Source: a virus. Taken from it: a stretch of DNA of 46,736 bases. Shown piece after piece: positions 1 through 8,711 of this stretch. The translations under genes and the position numbers were made by a program. The notes under the pieces are model-generated. The model did no database searches, was not told where the DNA came from, and was given only the letters and a program-made list of their open reading frames with translations. The stretch spans positions 1-46,736 of the IMG/VR virus record IMGVR_UViG_3300009085_000755; one strand, 5' to 3'. The first letter of the stretch is position 1, and each line of letters opens with the position of its first letter.

Positions 1-17
1 AGTTTCCCGCCCCCCAG
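1..17. repeat. 17-bp terminal direct repeat, left copy
   Basis: The first 17 bases are identical to the last 17 (46720-46736). This is what a circular genome cut open with a short overlap looks like. A true short terminal redundancy is less likely at this length. The reading frame opened at 46538 continues through the joint to a stop at 44-46, which agrees with a circle. Confidence 0.85.
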
Positions 18-71
18 CTCGGCATTTTCGCGCAAACGATGAGTGAATTTTGAGAACGGAATAACAGACGT

Positions 72-707
72 GTGGCAGAGATTTGGTTTTCAAAATCTGA
101 CGCTGCGAATTTGCTTTCAAAGGACGATGATTTTATTCGTCTGCAAATTTTGCCGCGACTTCTGCCAGCCGAAAAACGCAAACTGTCTCAGCGTGGCTCG
201 CCGTGGTCTCTACTCGGTTCGGCAACTGTCAGGGCGTATACGGAATGGCTTGCGGAGGTTGCAACCGGGGACCCGGCTGGATTCTCGTCTGCAAATTCTC
301 CAGCACTGGAGAGGCAACGAGAGGCCCGGGCGAGGATGCTGGAGTGGGAGCTTGCGGAACGCCAGAAGCACCTGATTTCCGTCGAATTGTTCAATCGCGT
401 GGCGATGGCGGCGTTCGCTCCGGTCAGGGAATTTGCCGAGCGGCAAATCAGGGCACACGGGAACGGCACGGCCGACGACTGGCGGGAGACGATCGAACGG
501 TTTACAAGGGCCATCGAAAGTGTTACTGGGCAATCCATCGACAGCAACGGAACGGGAGAGCCTGATCGGACTGCGGAACTTGCTGCGCCCGCAGCTTCCG
601 CTGTCGTTGGTCGAGTGGACGGAAGCCAAAATCCGCCTCCCGACGGGGCCGTATGCGGGCCGGCCGTATCGTCACAGTCGCCACCCGGTAAGCCGCCCGT
701 GGTTTGA
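72..707 (+). CDS. terminase small subunit (Nu1-like)
   Basis: Probable small terminase subunit, which recognises the packaging site and loads the large subunit. Called mainly from its place directly before the large subunit and from its build: an N-terminal part with a helix-turn-helix feel (SKSDAANLL near residue 6), then a charged helix around residues 82-105 (RARMLEWELAERQKHLI) like that of Nu1-type subunits. The last 45 residues are Ala/Pro-rich and low in complexity, because this stretch overlaps the start of the large-subunit gene in another frame. Start GTG 72 follows an ACGGA stretch at 56-60. An ATG at 39 is in frame but meets a stop after four codons. Length 211 aa is normal for the role. 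Confidence 0.6.
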   Translation: MAEIWFSKSDAANLLSKDDDFIRLQILPRLLPAEKRKLSQRGSPWSLLGSATVRAYTEWLAEVATGDPAGFSSANSPALERQREARARMLEWELAERQKHLISVELFNRVAMAAFAPVREFAERQIRAHGNGTADDWRETIERFTRAIESVTGQSIDSNGTGEPDRTAELAAPAASAVVGRVDGSQNPPPDGAVCGPAVSSQSPPGKPPVV

Positions 708-2484
708 GGCTCTGCAGTCGAGGCGCTGGCAGCGGTATGCGGTGACCGGGCCTGGCCAGAACGGCAAGAGCCTCTTGGGGTTCGTCATCCCCACGCTGTA
801 CACGTTGTTTGAACTTCGGGAAACCGTATTCGTCGGTATCCCCGATATGAGACTCGCTCAATTCAAATGGGAAAGCGATTTCTTGCCTTGCATCCAGTCG
901 AGTTTCCCAGATCAGCTTCGCACCTCGGGGGCCGGATCGAAGGGCGGGACGATCAAGGATAGCGTCCGGTTCGTTTGCGGTTCATCGCTCAAATTCATGT
1001 CGGCTGGCCAGGGAGACGCCGGCCTTGCCGGACCAACGACGCGAAACCTCGTGATGACGGAGATTGACAAGTACGATACCGCCGGGGAAGTTAGCAGGGA
1101 AGCCGATCCTATCCGACAGATGGAAGCCCGCACCAACGCCTTCCGCGACTTCGGCCGGCAGATTTTGATGGAATGCACGGTTTCGGTCCCCCACGGCCGC
1201 ATCTGGGAGACGATCACCAAGGACGGTACCGATTCACGGCTCCATCATCCATGCCCGTTTTGCGGCGTCTGGGCGACGTGGGAGCGTTCGCATTTAGTCG
1301 GCTGGTCGGAAGCCGCAGACGAGTTCACGGCTCGCGAGGCGGCCGGTTGGGCGTGTCCGTCGTGCGGTGAGATATTCGGGGACGATCGGCGGAAAGAAAT
1401 GCTCTCCAAGACTGTGCTTGTCCATCGCGGGCAAGAGGTGACTGCCGACGGCGCCGTAGTGGGACCGGAGCCTCGGACGGAGACGTTCGGCCTGCGATGG
1501 AGTGGATTCGACAATCCTTTTGTTAGCACGGGCCGGCTTGCTCAGGACGAGTGGAATACGGCCCGTGCCGTCAATCAGGATTCAGCAGAGCGGGCCGCCC
1601 GTCAGTTTGTGTGGGCTATCCCATACGAGCCGCCCGACATCGACCTGACGCACCTGGAGCCGGATGAGGTTGCGAGGCGACAGCACGAGACGAAGAAAGG
1701 CGTTGTGCCAGCCGAGTGCATCGGGATCGCGGTCGGAGTGGACACGGGCAAGCGGCGTCTCCATTGGTCAGCACACGCGATTCTCGTTGACGGTTCCGAC
1801 GTGGTTATCGACTACGGCTTGCAAAATACGGACTACGCAACACTAGGGACCACTCGCTCACTGATTGCAGCCCTGGAAACACTCAAAAGATATTGGGATG
1901 CTGGCTGGAGAGACGTGGGCGGCAAGCCGTGGAAGCCGTCGGCGGTGTGGATTGATTCTGGCTATGCCGAGCACCAGGCGGCGGTGTATGCGTTTTGCAA
2001 GGCTGCCGGGCACCAGACCTATCGACCAACGAAGGGCAATGGTGAAGGTGTCTACGGCGGCAACGGGCGGTACAACGCCCCGCGGCTCAAGAGCGACACG
2101 GTGCGGTACATCGGGAAGGGGATGCACGCCAACTGGCAGCGGGCACACGGTGTCTACCTGATGCACGTTGACGCCGACGCATGGAAAGCGGAGTTCCATA
2201 GCCGGCTGAAACTGACGGCAGAGGAACCGGGAGCAATCCGGTTGTACGCCGTCGCCGATGTTGCCGAACACGCCGACTGGTCGAATCACGTCACAGCGGA
2301 GAGACAGATAGACGTATGGAAGGAAGGCCAGCGGGCGGCGATCAAGTGGGAGCAACTGAGACGGGAGAACCACTGGCTCGACGCCGGATACCTCGGGACT
2401 GCGGCGGGCGAGTTCATCCGCGCTACAATGTCGCCGGGCGGGGTGCCGAACGAGATCCAATACGTCCCGTTGGCCGCGATGTAG
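520..2484 (+). CDS. terL: terminase large subunit (lambda GpA family)
   Basis: DNA-packaging motor of the GpA type: an N-terminal ATPase drives DNA into the prohead and a C-terminal nuclease cuts it. Seen: a GpA-like opening (SLVEWTEAKIRLP), Walker A GPGQNGKS (about residues 77-84), Walker B NLVMTEID (about 177-184), a two-CxxC zinc ribbon (CPFC, CPSC, about 244-290) and a nuclease core starting GVDTG near residue 406. The frame is open further upstream (TTG 433), but the first part has no family character. GTG 520, 10 nt behind AAGGG, is preferred (654 aa). This leaves a real overlap of about 190 nt with the small-subunit gene, so the exact start is uncertain. Confidence 0.92.
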   Translation: MLLGNPSTATERESLIGLRNLLRPQLPLSLVEWTEAKIRLPTGPYAGRPYRHSRHPVSRPWFEALQSRRWQRYAVTGPGQNGKSLLGFVIPTLYTLFELRETVFVGIPDMRLAQFKWESDFLPCIQSSFPDQLRTSGAGSKGGTIKDSVRFVCGSSLKFMSAGQGDAGLAGPTTRNLVMTEIDKYDTAGEVSREADPIRQMEARTNAFRDFGRQILMECTVSVPHGRIWETITKDGTDSRLHHPCPFCGVWATWERSHLVGWSEAADEFTAREAAGWACPSCGEIFGDDRRKEMLSKTVLVHRGQEVTADGAVVGPEPRTETFGLRWSGFDNPFVSTGRLAQDEWNTARAVNQDSAERAARQFVWAIPYEPPDIDLTHLEPDEVARRQHETKKGVVPAECIGIAVGVDTGKRRLHWSAHAILVDGSDVVIDYGLQNTDYATLGTTRSLIAALETLKRYWDAGWRDVGGKPWKPSAVWIDSGYAEHQAAVYAFCKAAGHQTYRPTKGNGEGVYGGNGRYNAPRLKSDTVRYIGKGMHANWQRAHGVYLMHVDADAWKAEFHSRLKLTAEEPGAIRLYAVADVAEHADWSNHVTAERQIDVWKEGQRAAIKWEQLRRENHWLDAGYLGTAAGEFIRATMSPGGVPNEIQYVPLAAM

Positions 2485-2492
2485 GGGGCAAG

Positions 2493-2711
2493 ATGGAACG
2501 AAAGGAAATCCCCGTGCAAACCTTGGGCGAAATGGCGGCAGAGACGATGCGAATGGAAGCGGCGTCGCAAAGAGGAATTGCTTGCCCTAATTGCGGTTGC
2601 CGAGATTTACGCGTCTGCAAAACAAAGCCGCACGATGGCGACATTGGACGGCGAAGAGAATGCAGATATTGCGGACAGAGAATCACAACAATGGAGGTTG
2701 CGGTATCGTGA
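2493..2711 (+). CDS. small zinc-ribbon protein
   Basis: 72-residue protein with a four-cysteine zinc ribbon: CPNC near residue 31, CRYC near residue 57 and a basic linker between them, ending in ITTMEV. This layout resembles NrdR/Ogr-type zinc ribbons that bind DNA, but no full match can be claimed. Start ATG 2493 follows AGGGGGCAAG. Its stop overlaps the GTG start of the GIY-YIG gene (GTGA). Position just after the terminase suggests a packaging-linked or regulatory role; this is inference. Confidence 0.65.
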   Translation: MERKEIPVQTLGEMAAETMRMEAASQRGIACPNCGCRDLRVCKTKPHDGDIGRRRECRYCGQRITTMEVAVS

Positions 2712-3076
2712 AATCAATCAATCGCCAACTAATTGCCGACATTGTTGGCAATCTCAAATGCATGTCGATACCGGAGGAAGAAGACCCGATATGCGGTGTC
2801 TATTTTTTGCTGCATGAAGGCGAAATCGTGTACGTCGGATTCAGCCGGGACATCCGATTTCGGATCATTGAACATTTCAGGCATTCAAGCAGGGGACGTG
2901 GCCGCAAATGGAAAGAAGGAATTGACCCGGTAAGCGCTAAGCGAAAGAAGTTTGACGAAGCACGGTACATCGAAATCCCGGACGCAAAAGACGTTTTCGA
3001 CTTGGAGCAGATTTTGATAGACGTTTTGAAGCCGAAGTATAATTCTTCGTTCATCGCCTATGGCAAGGGCCACTAA
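2708..3076 (+). CDS. GIY-YIG nuclease domain protein
   Basis: 122-residue single-domain GIY-YIG nuclease. Seen: the paired motif G30-V-Y32 and V41-Y-V-G44, followed by a serine, an arginine-rich helix (SRDIRFRIIEHF), and the family's closing block EQILIDVLKPKYN with the metal-binding Glu and terminal Asn. Start GTG 2708 overlaps the upstream stop. No DNA-binding extension is present, so it could be a free-standing homing-type nuclease or a packaging/recombination nuclease. Lying between terminase and the head-joining gene, it sits where phages often carry HNH or GIY-YIG nucleases that help cos-type packaging. Confidence 0.8.
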   Translation: MKSINRQLIADIVGNLKCMSIPEEEDPICGVYFLLHEGEIVYVGFSRDIRFRIIEHFRHSSRGRGRKWKEGIDPVSAKRKKFDEARYIEIPDAKDVFDLEQILIDVLKPKYNSSFIAYGKGH

Positions 3077-3144
3077 TACCCCCATAACGCAAGCCAGCCT
3101 AATTTTGCCCTTGCTCTCCTATCTTCCGCCGCTATCTTGACGGC

Positions 3145-3351
3145 ATGGCAGCCCCAACAACAGCCGAAGAAGCCCTGTTGCAAAACGCCATCGGACCAAA
3201 GCAGGCGATGGTAGGCAAGACGCAAATCACAGCCCATGACCTGAGCGAGCTTGCGGCGATCGCCAATCGCGAGCGGGCCAATACGGCGGTTGACGCGAAC
3301 GATTTTTTCGGCATCCGGTTCGCCCAATTCACGCCACCGGGGGCCGGATGA
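3145..3351 (+). CDS. gpW-like head-tail joining protein
   Basis: 68 residues, the same length as lambda gpW, and in the same place, between terminase and portal. It has the gpW layout: an N-terminal helix (EEALLQNAIG), a short beta turn (VGKTQIT), a second helix (DLSELAAIANRERA) and a disordered tail. gpW seals the portal after packaging. The ATG at 3145 has only a weak ribosome site. The end overlaps the portal start by 4 nt (ATGA), so the two are likely translationally coupled. Identification rests on position, size and pattern. Confidence 0.65.
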   Translation: MAAPTTAEEALLQNAIGPKQAMVGKTQITAHDLSELAAIANRERANTAVDANDFFGIRFAQFTPPGAG

Positions 3352-4829
3352 GCATTGCAACCGCCGTCAAGGCTCTGGTGCCAACGTATCTGCGAAGAGG
3401 CGGGAAGCCAAAGCCGCCAGCCGCGCAACCCGTCGCCGAATCCCCACCGCTGAAGGCATCCTACGACCTGGCCGGCGATGGAACATGGAACGCGAACCAT
3501 TGGGCTGTGAGCGATTCCTACGACGCCGACAGCGCGAACTCGCTATCTGTCCGTCAACGGCTTGTGACCAGGAGCCGGCAAGAGACCGCGAATAACGGCT
3601 ACGTCGATGGCATGACCACGACGCACGCCGATTACTTGATCCGCTCGGGGCCGACGCTGCAAGTTTTGACCGGAGCCGACGGATTCAACACGGCCGTGGA
3701 AACCGTCTGGCAGCAGTGGTCCGCAGCGATCCAACTACGCCGCAAACTCTGGGTGATGGCCCACGCGAAGGTTCAGGACGGCGAGCCGATCGGTATCGTC
3801 CGAGAGAATCCCCGGGTGCCGCACCCTGTGACGCTGGATATTGTGGTGTGTGAAACCGAGCAATGCCAGACGCCGATGCTGCCGTGGGACGAAGTTGGCT
3901 ACATCGACGGCATCAAGTTCGATCAGTGGGGCAACCCCGAACACTACGATTTGCTGCCGCATCACCCAGGATCGGCGTGGGGCTACTTGTCCGCCGAACC
4001 GGAGCACGTTCCGGCCGACTGGGTTCTCCATTGGTTTCTCGCCAAGCGTGGCGGGCAGCATCGGGGCGTGCCTGAATTGACGGCAACGCACAACCTCGGG
4101 GCGGCCGGGCGCCGGCATCGTGAAAGCACCCTGGCGGCCGGTGAAGCGGCGGCAAGTATTTCCGCAATCGTGAAGACGCAAGCCTCGCCGGACATCGTAC
4201 CGCGTTCGCTGGCCGCGCCGTGGTCATCGGTGCCGATGCAGAAAAACGCCTTCATCGCTCTCCCCGCTCTCTATGACATGATGCAGATGCGAGCCGAGCA
4301 TCCCAATGCGACCTACAACGAATTTCAGACGCGCATCATCGGGGAAGAGGGCCGCCCGCTGTCCATGCCTTACAGCGTTTCGGCGTGCGATCACAGCAAC
4401 GACTCATACGCCTCTGGCAAGTTGAATCACCAGCCGTGGTTTATCCGCATGGATAACGACCGGATGGACTGCAACGACTTGGTTCTGGACAAGGCGTTTG
4501 CGAAGTTCTGGCGGTTTGCGTGCCTCGCTTACGGGTGGAATGCTGATCCAGACAGGCCCCCGGCGCATCGCTGGGCATGGCCGCGGCACCCGGTGGCAGA
4601 CGTTGAGAGCGAAGCCAACGCGAACAAGACGAAGCTGAGCAGCGGGCAAACGACGTTGACCAGGCTCTACGACGATTACGGGCTCGACTACGAAACCGAG
4701 ATCGTACAGATGGCTGCGGACTTCGGATTCACCGTTCCTGAAATGAAAAAGCTGCTGGCACAAGCCATCTTCACCAACGGAAACCCGCTGCCGGGAGACA
4801 GGCCGCAAGCGGCTGGAGGTGTCACATGA
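3348..4829 (+). CDS. portal protein (lambda gpB family)
   Basis: Portal vertex subunit, 493 aa: the dodecameric ring through which DNA passes. Seen: the lambda-portal signature of a mixed alpha/beta core with WxxW-rich stretches (AVETVWQQWS), the conserved stem segment around GDEVGYIDGIKFDQWGNP (near residue 185-202) and the GVPELTATHNLG segment after a WFLAKRGGQHRG crown. Gene order terminase, gpW, portal, protease/capsid matches lambda. ATGA overlaps on both sides point to one transcriptional unit with coupled translation. Confidence 0.93.
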   Translation: MSIATAVKALVPTYLRRGGKPKPPAAQPVAESPPLKASYDLAGDGTWNANHWAVSDSYDADSANSLSVRQRLVTRSRQETANNGYVDGMTTTHADYLIRSGPTLQVLTGADGFNTAVETVWQQWSAAIQLRRKLWVMAHAKVQDGEPIGIVRENPRVPHPVTLDIVVCETEQCQTPMLPWDEVGYIDGIKFDQWGNPEHYDLLPHHPGSAWGYLSAEPEHVPADWVLHWFLAKRGGQHRGVPELTATHNLGAAGRRHRESTLAAGEAAASISAIVKTQASPDIVPRSLAAPWSSVPMQKNAFIALPALYDMMQMRAEHPNATYNEFQTRIIGEEGRPLSMPYSVSACDHSNDSYASGKLNHQPWFIRMDNDRMDCNDLVLDKAFAKFWRFACLAYGWNADPDRPPAHRWAWPRHPVADVESEANANKTKLSSGQTTLTRLYDDYGLDYETEIVQMAADFGFTVPEMKKLLAQAIFTNGNPLPGDRPQAAGGVT

Positions 4830-7096
4830 AAGCTGTATGCCCTGATTGCGGGTGTAAGTTCGAGGCGTTCGAGCAAGCATCAAAGCCGGACCATTGCACA
4901 TGCCACGAGCGGGATAGTTCGTTTGCCTGTGAATACTGTCACTCGCAAGGCATTTTCGGCCACATGGAAAAACTGCGAGCCGCGCACGACAAAATCGGGA
5001 TCAGCTGGACTGCTCCCGTGCTACTTGCCGCTGCCGAAGAGGGCCAGCCGCGCCGATGGTCCGCACGGGCGTACAACGGCGGGCCGATGCGAGTAACCTC
5101 ACCAAAACTCGACGCGCCGATGGTAGTGGACCTGACCGGCGTCACGTTCTCGCCATCGCTGGTTGCGAACCTGTTTCATGACGACCAGCGAATCGTCGGG
5201 CATGTCACCGACAAGCAGATTGCGGCCGGGGCACTGGACATGGCCGGCATCGTGAGCGGCGGCGGGCCGGATGCTGACCACTTCCTGAAGGCGTCCAGCG
5301 AGGGATTCCCCTGGCAGGCGAGTATTGAAGCAGACAACCTGCGAATCGAAAAACTGGCGGCCGGGAAGTCAGCACAGATCAACGGCCGGACGGTCACCGG
5401 ACCGGCTTACATCGCGAGGAAAGCAAACGTCTACGGTGTCGCGTTCCTCGGGCGCGGGGCCGATGAAGGAACCTCTGTCACACTTGCGGCCGGGGCCGCT
5501 TCACTTTTTGAGGAGAACGACATGGACTATTCCAAGTGGCTGGCGGCTCTCGGCTTCGACGATGAGACGAAGTTGACGGACGCACAGAAGGCGAAACTGA
5601 AGGCTAAGTATGACGGCGAGCAAGCCGACGCACTGAAGGCTGGGCATGACACCAACGCCCCCGCGTTCGACCTGGACGGGCTCAAGGTCGAGTACGCCAA
5701 GCTGGAGGCCGAACTCGAAAAGTTCGCGTTTGAGGCGGCCGGCAAAGTCTCGGCAGAGAAGTTGTCGGCGTTGAAGGCCGGGGCGATGCAAAAGGGCTTG
5801 ACCCTGAAGGCCAACGCGCTGGCCCAAGAGTGGGCTCCCCAGCGGTTCGCTATCGAGGCCATGCCCGTCGTGACGGAGTTGCGGCTCGACTTGATGAAAG
5901 CCGAGGCTCCCAAGGGGCCGGCGATTCACGCGAGCCACGCCGACTTGTCGAACGACGTGTTGTGCGCCGCGATGGCGAGCGAAGTCGGCCTGAACGTGGA
6001 GAAGGACTATCCCGACCAGGTTTTGCAGGCCGCACACACGCTGACGCGCCGCGGCCATTTCGGCATTCAGAAGTTGCTGCTGACGGCGGCCGCGCAGACC
6101 GGTTTCCCCGTTTCGCCGGGTGACCGAATCGACAACGGCAACTACTTCGACGTGATGCAGCACTTGGCTGTCAACACGCCGCTGAAGGCGTCCGCGAGTG
6201 TGCTGAGCGTGACGGGCATACTGTCGAACCTCGCCAACAAGTCGATTCTCGACGGCTTCCTCGGATCAGCTCAGTACAACCTGTGGCGGAAGATCGCTCG
6301 CATCGCCCGCGTGTCGGATTTCAAGACTCACACCTCGTATCGGTTGCTCGACAACATGGAGTACGAGGAGCTGAAGCCGGACGGCTCGATGCGAACCGGG
6401 ACGATCGGCGAAGAGAGCTTCACCCGCAAGGCCAAGACCTACGCGAAGATGTGGAGCTTCACCCGTGAGGACATCATCAACGATGACCTCGGGGCGTTCT
6501 CGGACATGAGAACGCGTCTCGGCCTGGGCGCGATCAAGAAGCTCTCGAAGCTCGCATGGCAGACGTTCATCAACAACTCGGCTTTCTTCACGGCGGCACG
6601 CGGAAACTACATCAGCGGCGCAACCACGAATCTCGGAACAGACCTCGTTGGTTTGGGGCTCGGCGTCAAGGCTTTCAATGCCCTGGCTTCGACCGCCGTT
6701 GCTCCGGCGACCGTCGGCGAGCGGATCGGCGGCCAGCCGTCGATGCTGTTGGTGCCCCCGGAACTCGCTCCGATTGGCCAGCAGATTTACAAGGACATCG
6801 GGGCCGTGGTGGTTTCCGGCGTGAACATCTACGCCGGCAAGTACGAGACCGTCGAAGTGCCTTGGCTCAGTGACAGCAACTACACGGGGTACAGCGCGAC
6901 CGCGTGGTACTTGCTCCGCAGCCCGGCAGAGATGGCCGCGATCGTGGTGTCCTTCCTGAACGGCGTCGAAAGCCCGACGGTCGAAGCCGCGGCGGCCAAC
7001 ATCGGCCGGCTTGGAATCGACATGCACGGCTACCATGACTTCGGAGTCAATCAGGAAGAGTGGCTGTCCGGCGTCAAGAGCAAGGGCTCGGCCTGA
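4826..7096 (+). CDS. fused zinc-ribbon / prohead protease / major capsid protein
   Basis: A 756-residue head protein made of four parts. Residues 1-45: cysteine-rich, zinc-ribbon-like (CPDC, CTC, CEYC). Residues about 85-225: protease-like, with NLFHDDQRIVGHV (His118) and PWQASIEA (Ser166) in the order of the HK97-type serine protease. Residues about 230-370: charged, helical scaffold-like region (KLTDAQKAKLKAKYDG). Residues about 380-756: capsid domain with the Mu gpT-like block SFTREDIINDDLGAFSDM. In most phages protease, scaffold and capsid are separate genes. Here a single chain would have to cut itself free. Start ATG 4826 overlaps the portal stop. Confidence 0.88.
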   Translation: MKAVCPDCGCKFEAFEQASKPDHCTCHERDSSFACEYCHSQGIFGHMEKLRAAHDKIGISWTAPVLLAAAEEGQPRRWSARAYNGGPMRVTSPKLDAPMVVDLTGVTFSPSLVANLFHDDQRIVGHVTDKQIAAGALDMAGIVSGGGPDADHFLKASSEGFPWQASIEADNLRIEKLAAGKSAQINGRTVTGPAYIARKANVYGVAFLGRGADEGTSVTLAAGAASLFEENDMDYSKWLAALGFDDETKLTDAQKAKLKAKYDGEQADALKAGHDTNAPAFDLDGLKVEYAKLEAELEKFAFEAAGKVSAEKLSALKAGAMQKGLTLKANALAQEWAPQRFAIEAMPVVTELRLDLMKAEAPKGPAIHASHADLSNDVLCAAMASEVGLNVEKDYPDQVLQAAHTLTRRGHFGIQKLLLTAAAQTGFPVSPGDRIDNGNYFDVMQHLAVNTPLKASASVLSVTGILSNLANKSILDGFLGSAQYNLWRKIARIARVSDFKTHTSYRLLDNMEYEELKPDGSMRTGTIGEESFTRKAKTYAKMWSFTREDIINDDLGAFSDMRTRLGLGAIKKLSKLAWQTFINNSAFFTAARGNYISGATTNLGTDLVGLGLGVKAFNALASTAVAPATVGERIGGQPSMLLVPPELAPIGQQIYKDIGAVVVSGVNIYAGKYETVEVPWLSDSNYTGYSATAWYLLRSPAEMAAIVVSFLNGVESPTVEAAAANIGRLGIDMHGYHDFGVNQEEWLSGVKSKGSA

Positions 7097-7114
7097 TAGT
7101 GAACGACTGAACAC

Positions 7115-7140
7115 AGGCGGCCGCACTTACGCGGCTGCCT
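7115..7140 (+). terminator. hairpin after capsid gene
   Basis: Ten-base-pair GC stem (one G-T pair) with a 6-nt loop, 7115-7124 against 7131-7140, followed by TCTT only. Without a proper T-run it is more likely a partial terminator or an mRNA-stabilising hairpin that sets the ratio between capsid and decoration protein. Confidence 0.5.
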
Positions 7141-7175
7141 TCTTCGACTGAAACTTTCTCAAGGAGAAATCGAAA

Positions 7176-8339
7176 ATGGCTCAGACCCCTGTTATTGTGA
7201 ACTCGACCGTTGGCGCGCCGACGATCGAATACCTCGCCACCGAAGACAAGACGGCCGGCGATGTGGTGGTTGTCGGCGACGTGGTTTGCGTGGTCAAGCG
7301 GGACATCGACTTTAGCGAGGACGCTCTCGGAACTGTGACCGACGGCCGCGGGGACGTTGACTGGTTGATGCCGCAAGACGCATCTATCAAGACGGGCGGC
7401 GACGCGCTCTATTGGAACGCGACTGGCGACCCGGTTGGAGGCACGGCCGGCAGCGGAGCGGCGACGACGACTGCCAACGCCAACTTGATTGGCTGGGTGG
7501 CTCCGTCACAAGCCAATGGGACCAACGCGACGGCCGCGACGGATTCCTACGTCCGCGCCATTCCGAATGCGTGCCGTCGGACGGCGACGATTGCCGGGGC
7601 CGTGACCGCCACGGACATCACGGCTTCCGATGCAAGCCTTGCGATTGCCGGTATCGCCGCGGCCCAAGGCGGTGCGATTACGATCACCGGTGGAACGTCC
7701 AGCACGGCAGCCAACGCGGGCGGGGCAATTACGCTGACGGGCGGCACGCCGGGCGCCGAAGGCGTCGGCGGTGCGTTGACCCTGACCGGCGGCGCCGGCG
7801 GTTCCACGAGTGGCGCGGGCGGCGCGGTGACGTTTGCAGCCGGGGCCGGAACTGCCGGCAACGCCAACGGCGGCGCGATGACGATCCTGGGCGGTAACGC
7901 GCACGGCTCCGGAACCGACGGCGTGCTGGGGCTCGGGACGTCGAACACGTCCGCGATCAACGTGGGCGCTGCAGGTGTTGTCACCTACGTCAACGGCAGT
8001 CTGCGAGTGAGTCATACGGTCACCCCGGTTGCCGCTGCTGGATCGGCCGTGGCCGACGCTGGGGCGCTGGCCGATGTGGTGATTACGCATATCACCAGCG
8101 ACGGCGCGACCAAGGGAGTCAAGTTGCCGGCGGTGCTGACGGCTGGCGTCGTGCGCATCGTGGTCAACAACAGCAGCACGGCGGCCGAGTTGTACGCCGA
8201 AAGCACCGGGACGATCAACGGTGCGGCCGCCGATGCCTCGATGGTGATTGCGGCTTCCAAGGGCGTGCTGTGTATCTCGACCGCGGCCAAGACATGGATT
8301 GCGTTCGACCTGCCAGCGCTGGCGTCTGCGAGCAGCTAA
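7176..8339 (+). CDS. DUF2190-like capsid decoration protein with Gly-rich repeats
   Basis: 387 aa. Residues 1-130 follow the DUF2190 pattern of head decoration proteins (EYLATEDKTAGDVVVVGDVV, then ALYWN and an IGWV strand). The middle (about 165-255) is a Gly/Ala/Thr-rich repeat of the form GGAxTLTGGxxG, six or so copies. The C-terminal 110 residues form a separate beta-rich domain (VTPVAAAGSAVADAG, VRIVVNNSS). The Gly-rich part could fold as a thin beta structure projecting from the capsid. Strong ribosome site AAGGAG at 7161, right before ATG 7176. Expected to be abundant, since it follows the capsid gene. Confidence 0.7.
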   Translation: MAQTPVIVNSTVGAPTIEYLATEDKTAGDVVVVGDVVCVVKRDIDFSEDALGTVTDGRGDVDWLMPQDASIKTGGDALYWNATGDPVGGTAGSGAATTTANANLIGWVAPSQANGTNATAATDSYVRAIPNACRRTATIAGAVTATDITASDASLAIAGIAAAQGGAITITGGTSSTAANAGGAITLTGGTPGAEGVGGALTLTGGAGGSTSGAGGAVTFAAGAGTAGNANGGAMTILGGNAHGSGTDGVLGLGTSNTSAINVGAAGVVTYVNGSLRVSHTVTPVAAAGSAVADAGALADVVITHITSDGATKGVKLPAVLTAGVVRIVVNNSSTAAELYAESTGTINGAAADASMVIAASKGVLCISTAAKTWIAFDLPALASASS

Positions 8340-8350
8340 GGAAAATCCAG

Positions 8351-8710
8351 GTGTCGTTTCTCAGTGACGGTGTTTCCTGGCTGGCAACGCAACTGCGAGA
8401 TGCAGCCGGGGAAACCGTCTCGATACGACGCGGGACGATTGCGACGGCCGGCATTACGGCCGTTGCCGATTCAGTGAATTACGAGGTAACGGACGATATC
8501 GGGATCGTTCAGAGGGTCCGTTACCGTGACTGGTTCATTGCGAAAGCCGATTACAAAATCTCTGCGGTGGCAGTGGTGCCCGTCCCCGGAGATCGTGTAA
8601 TCGGGAGCAATGCAACGGAGTGGGAATTGTCCCACGTCGGCAGGCGTGACTGTTACGAGGATTGGGACGGAATCACCTGGATTTTGCATAGCAAGAGGGT
8701 AAAAGCGTAA
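8351..8710 (+). CDS. head-tail connector / head-closure candidate
   Basis: 119 aa, no recognised family. The start GTG 8351 is set by TAAGGAAAA just upstream, which overlaps the stop of the decoration gene. Composition is beta-rich with SIRRG, RVRYRDWFI and PGDRVIG blocks, as in small head-closure or stopper proteins. Position between the decoration protein and the tail-completion genes supports a connector role by analogy with lambda FII or SPP1 gp16. No motif proves it. Confidence 0.5.
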   Translation: MSFLSDGVSWLATQLRDAAGETVSIRRGTIATAGITAVADSVNYEVTDDIGIVQRVRYRDWFIAKADYKISAVAVVPVPGDRVIGSNATEWELSHVGRRDCYEDWDGITWILHSKRVKA

Positions 8711-8711
8711 C

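Noticed and set aside
433-519. Upstream extension of the large terminase to TTG 433
   Set aside because: Residues before about 520 lack family character and overlap deeper into the small-subunit gene; GTG 520 has the better ribosome site.
7506-8090. Antisense frames in the decoration gene
   Set aside because: Products of the Gly-rich repeat read backwards; no start signals.
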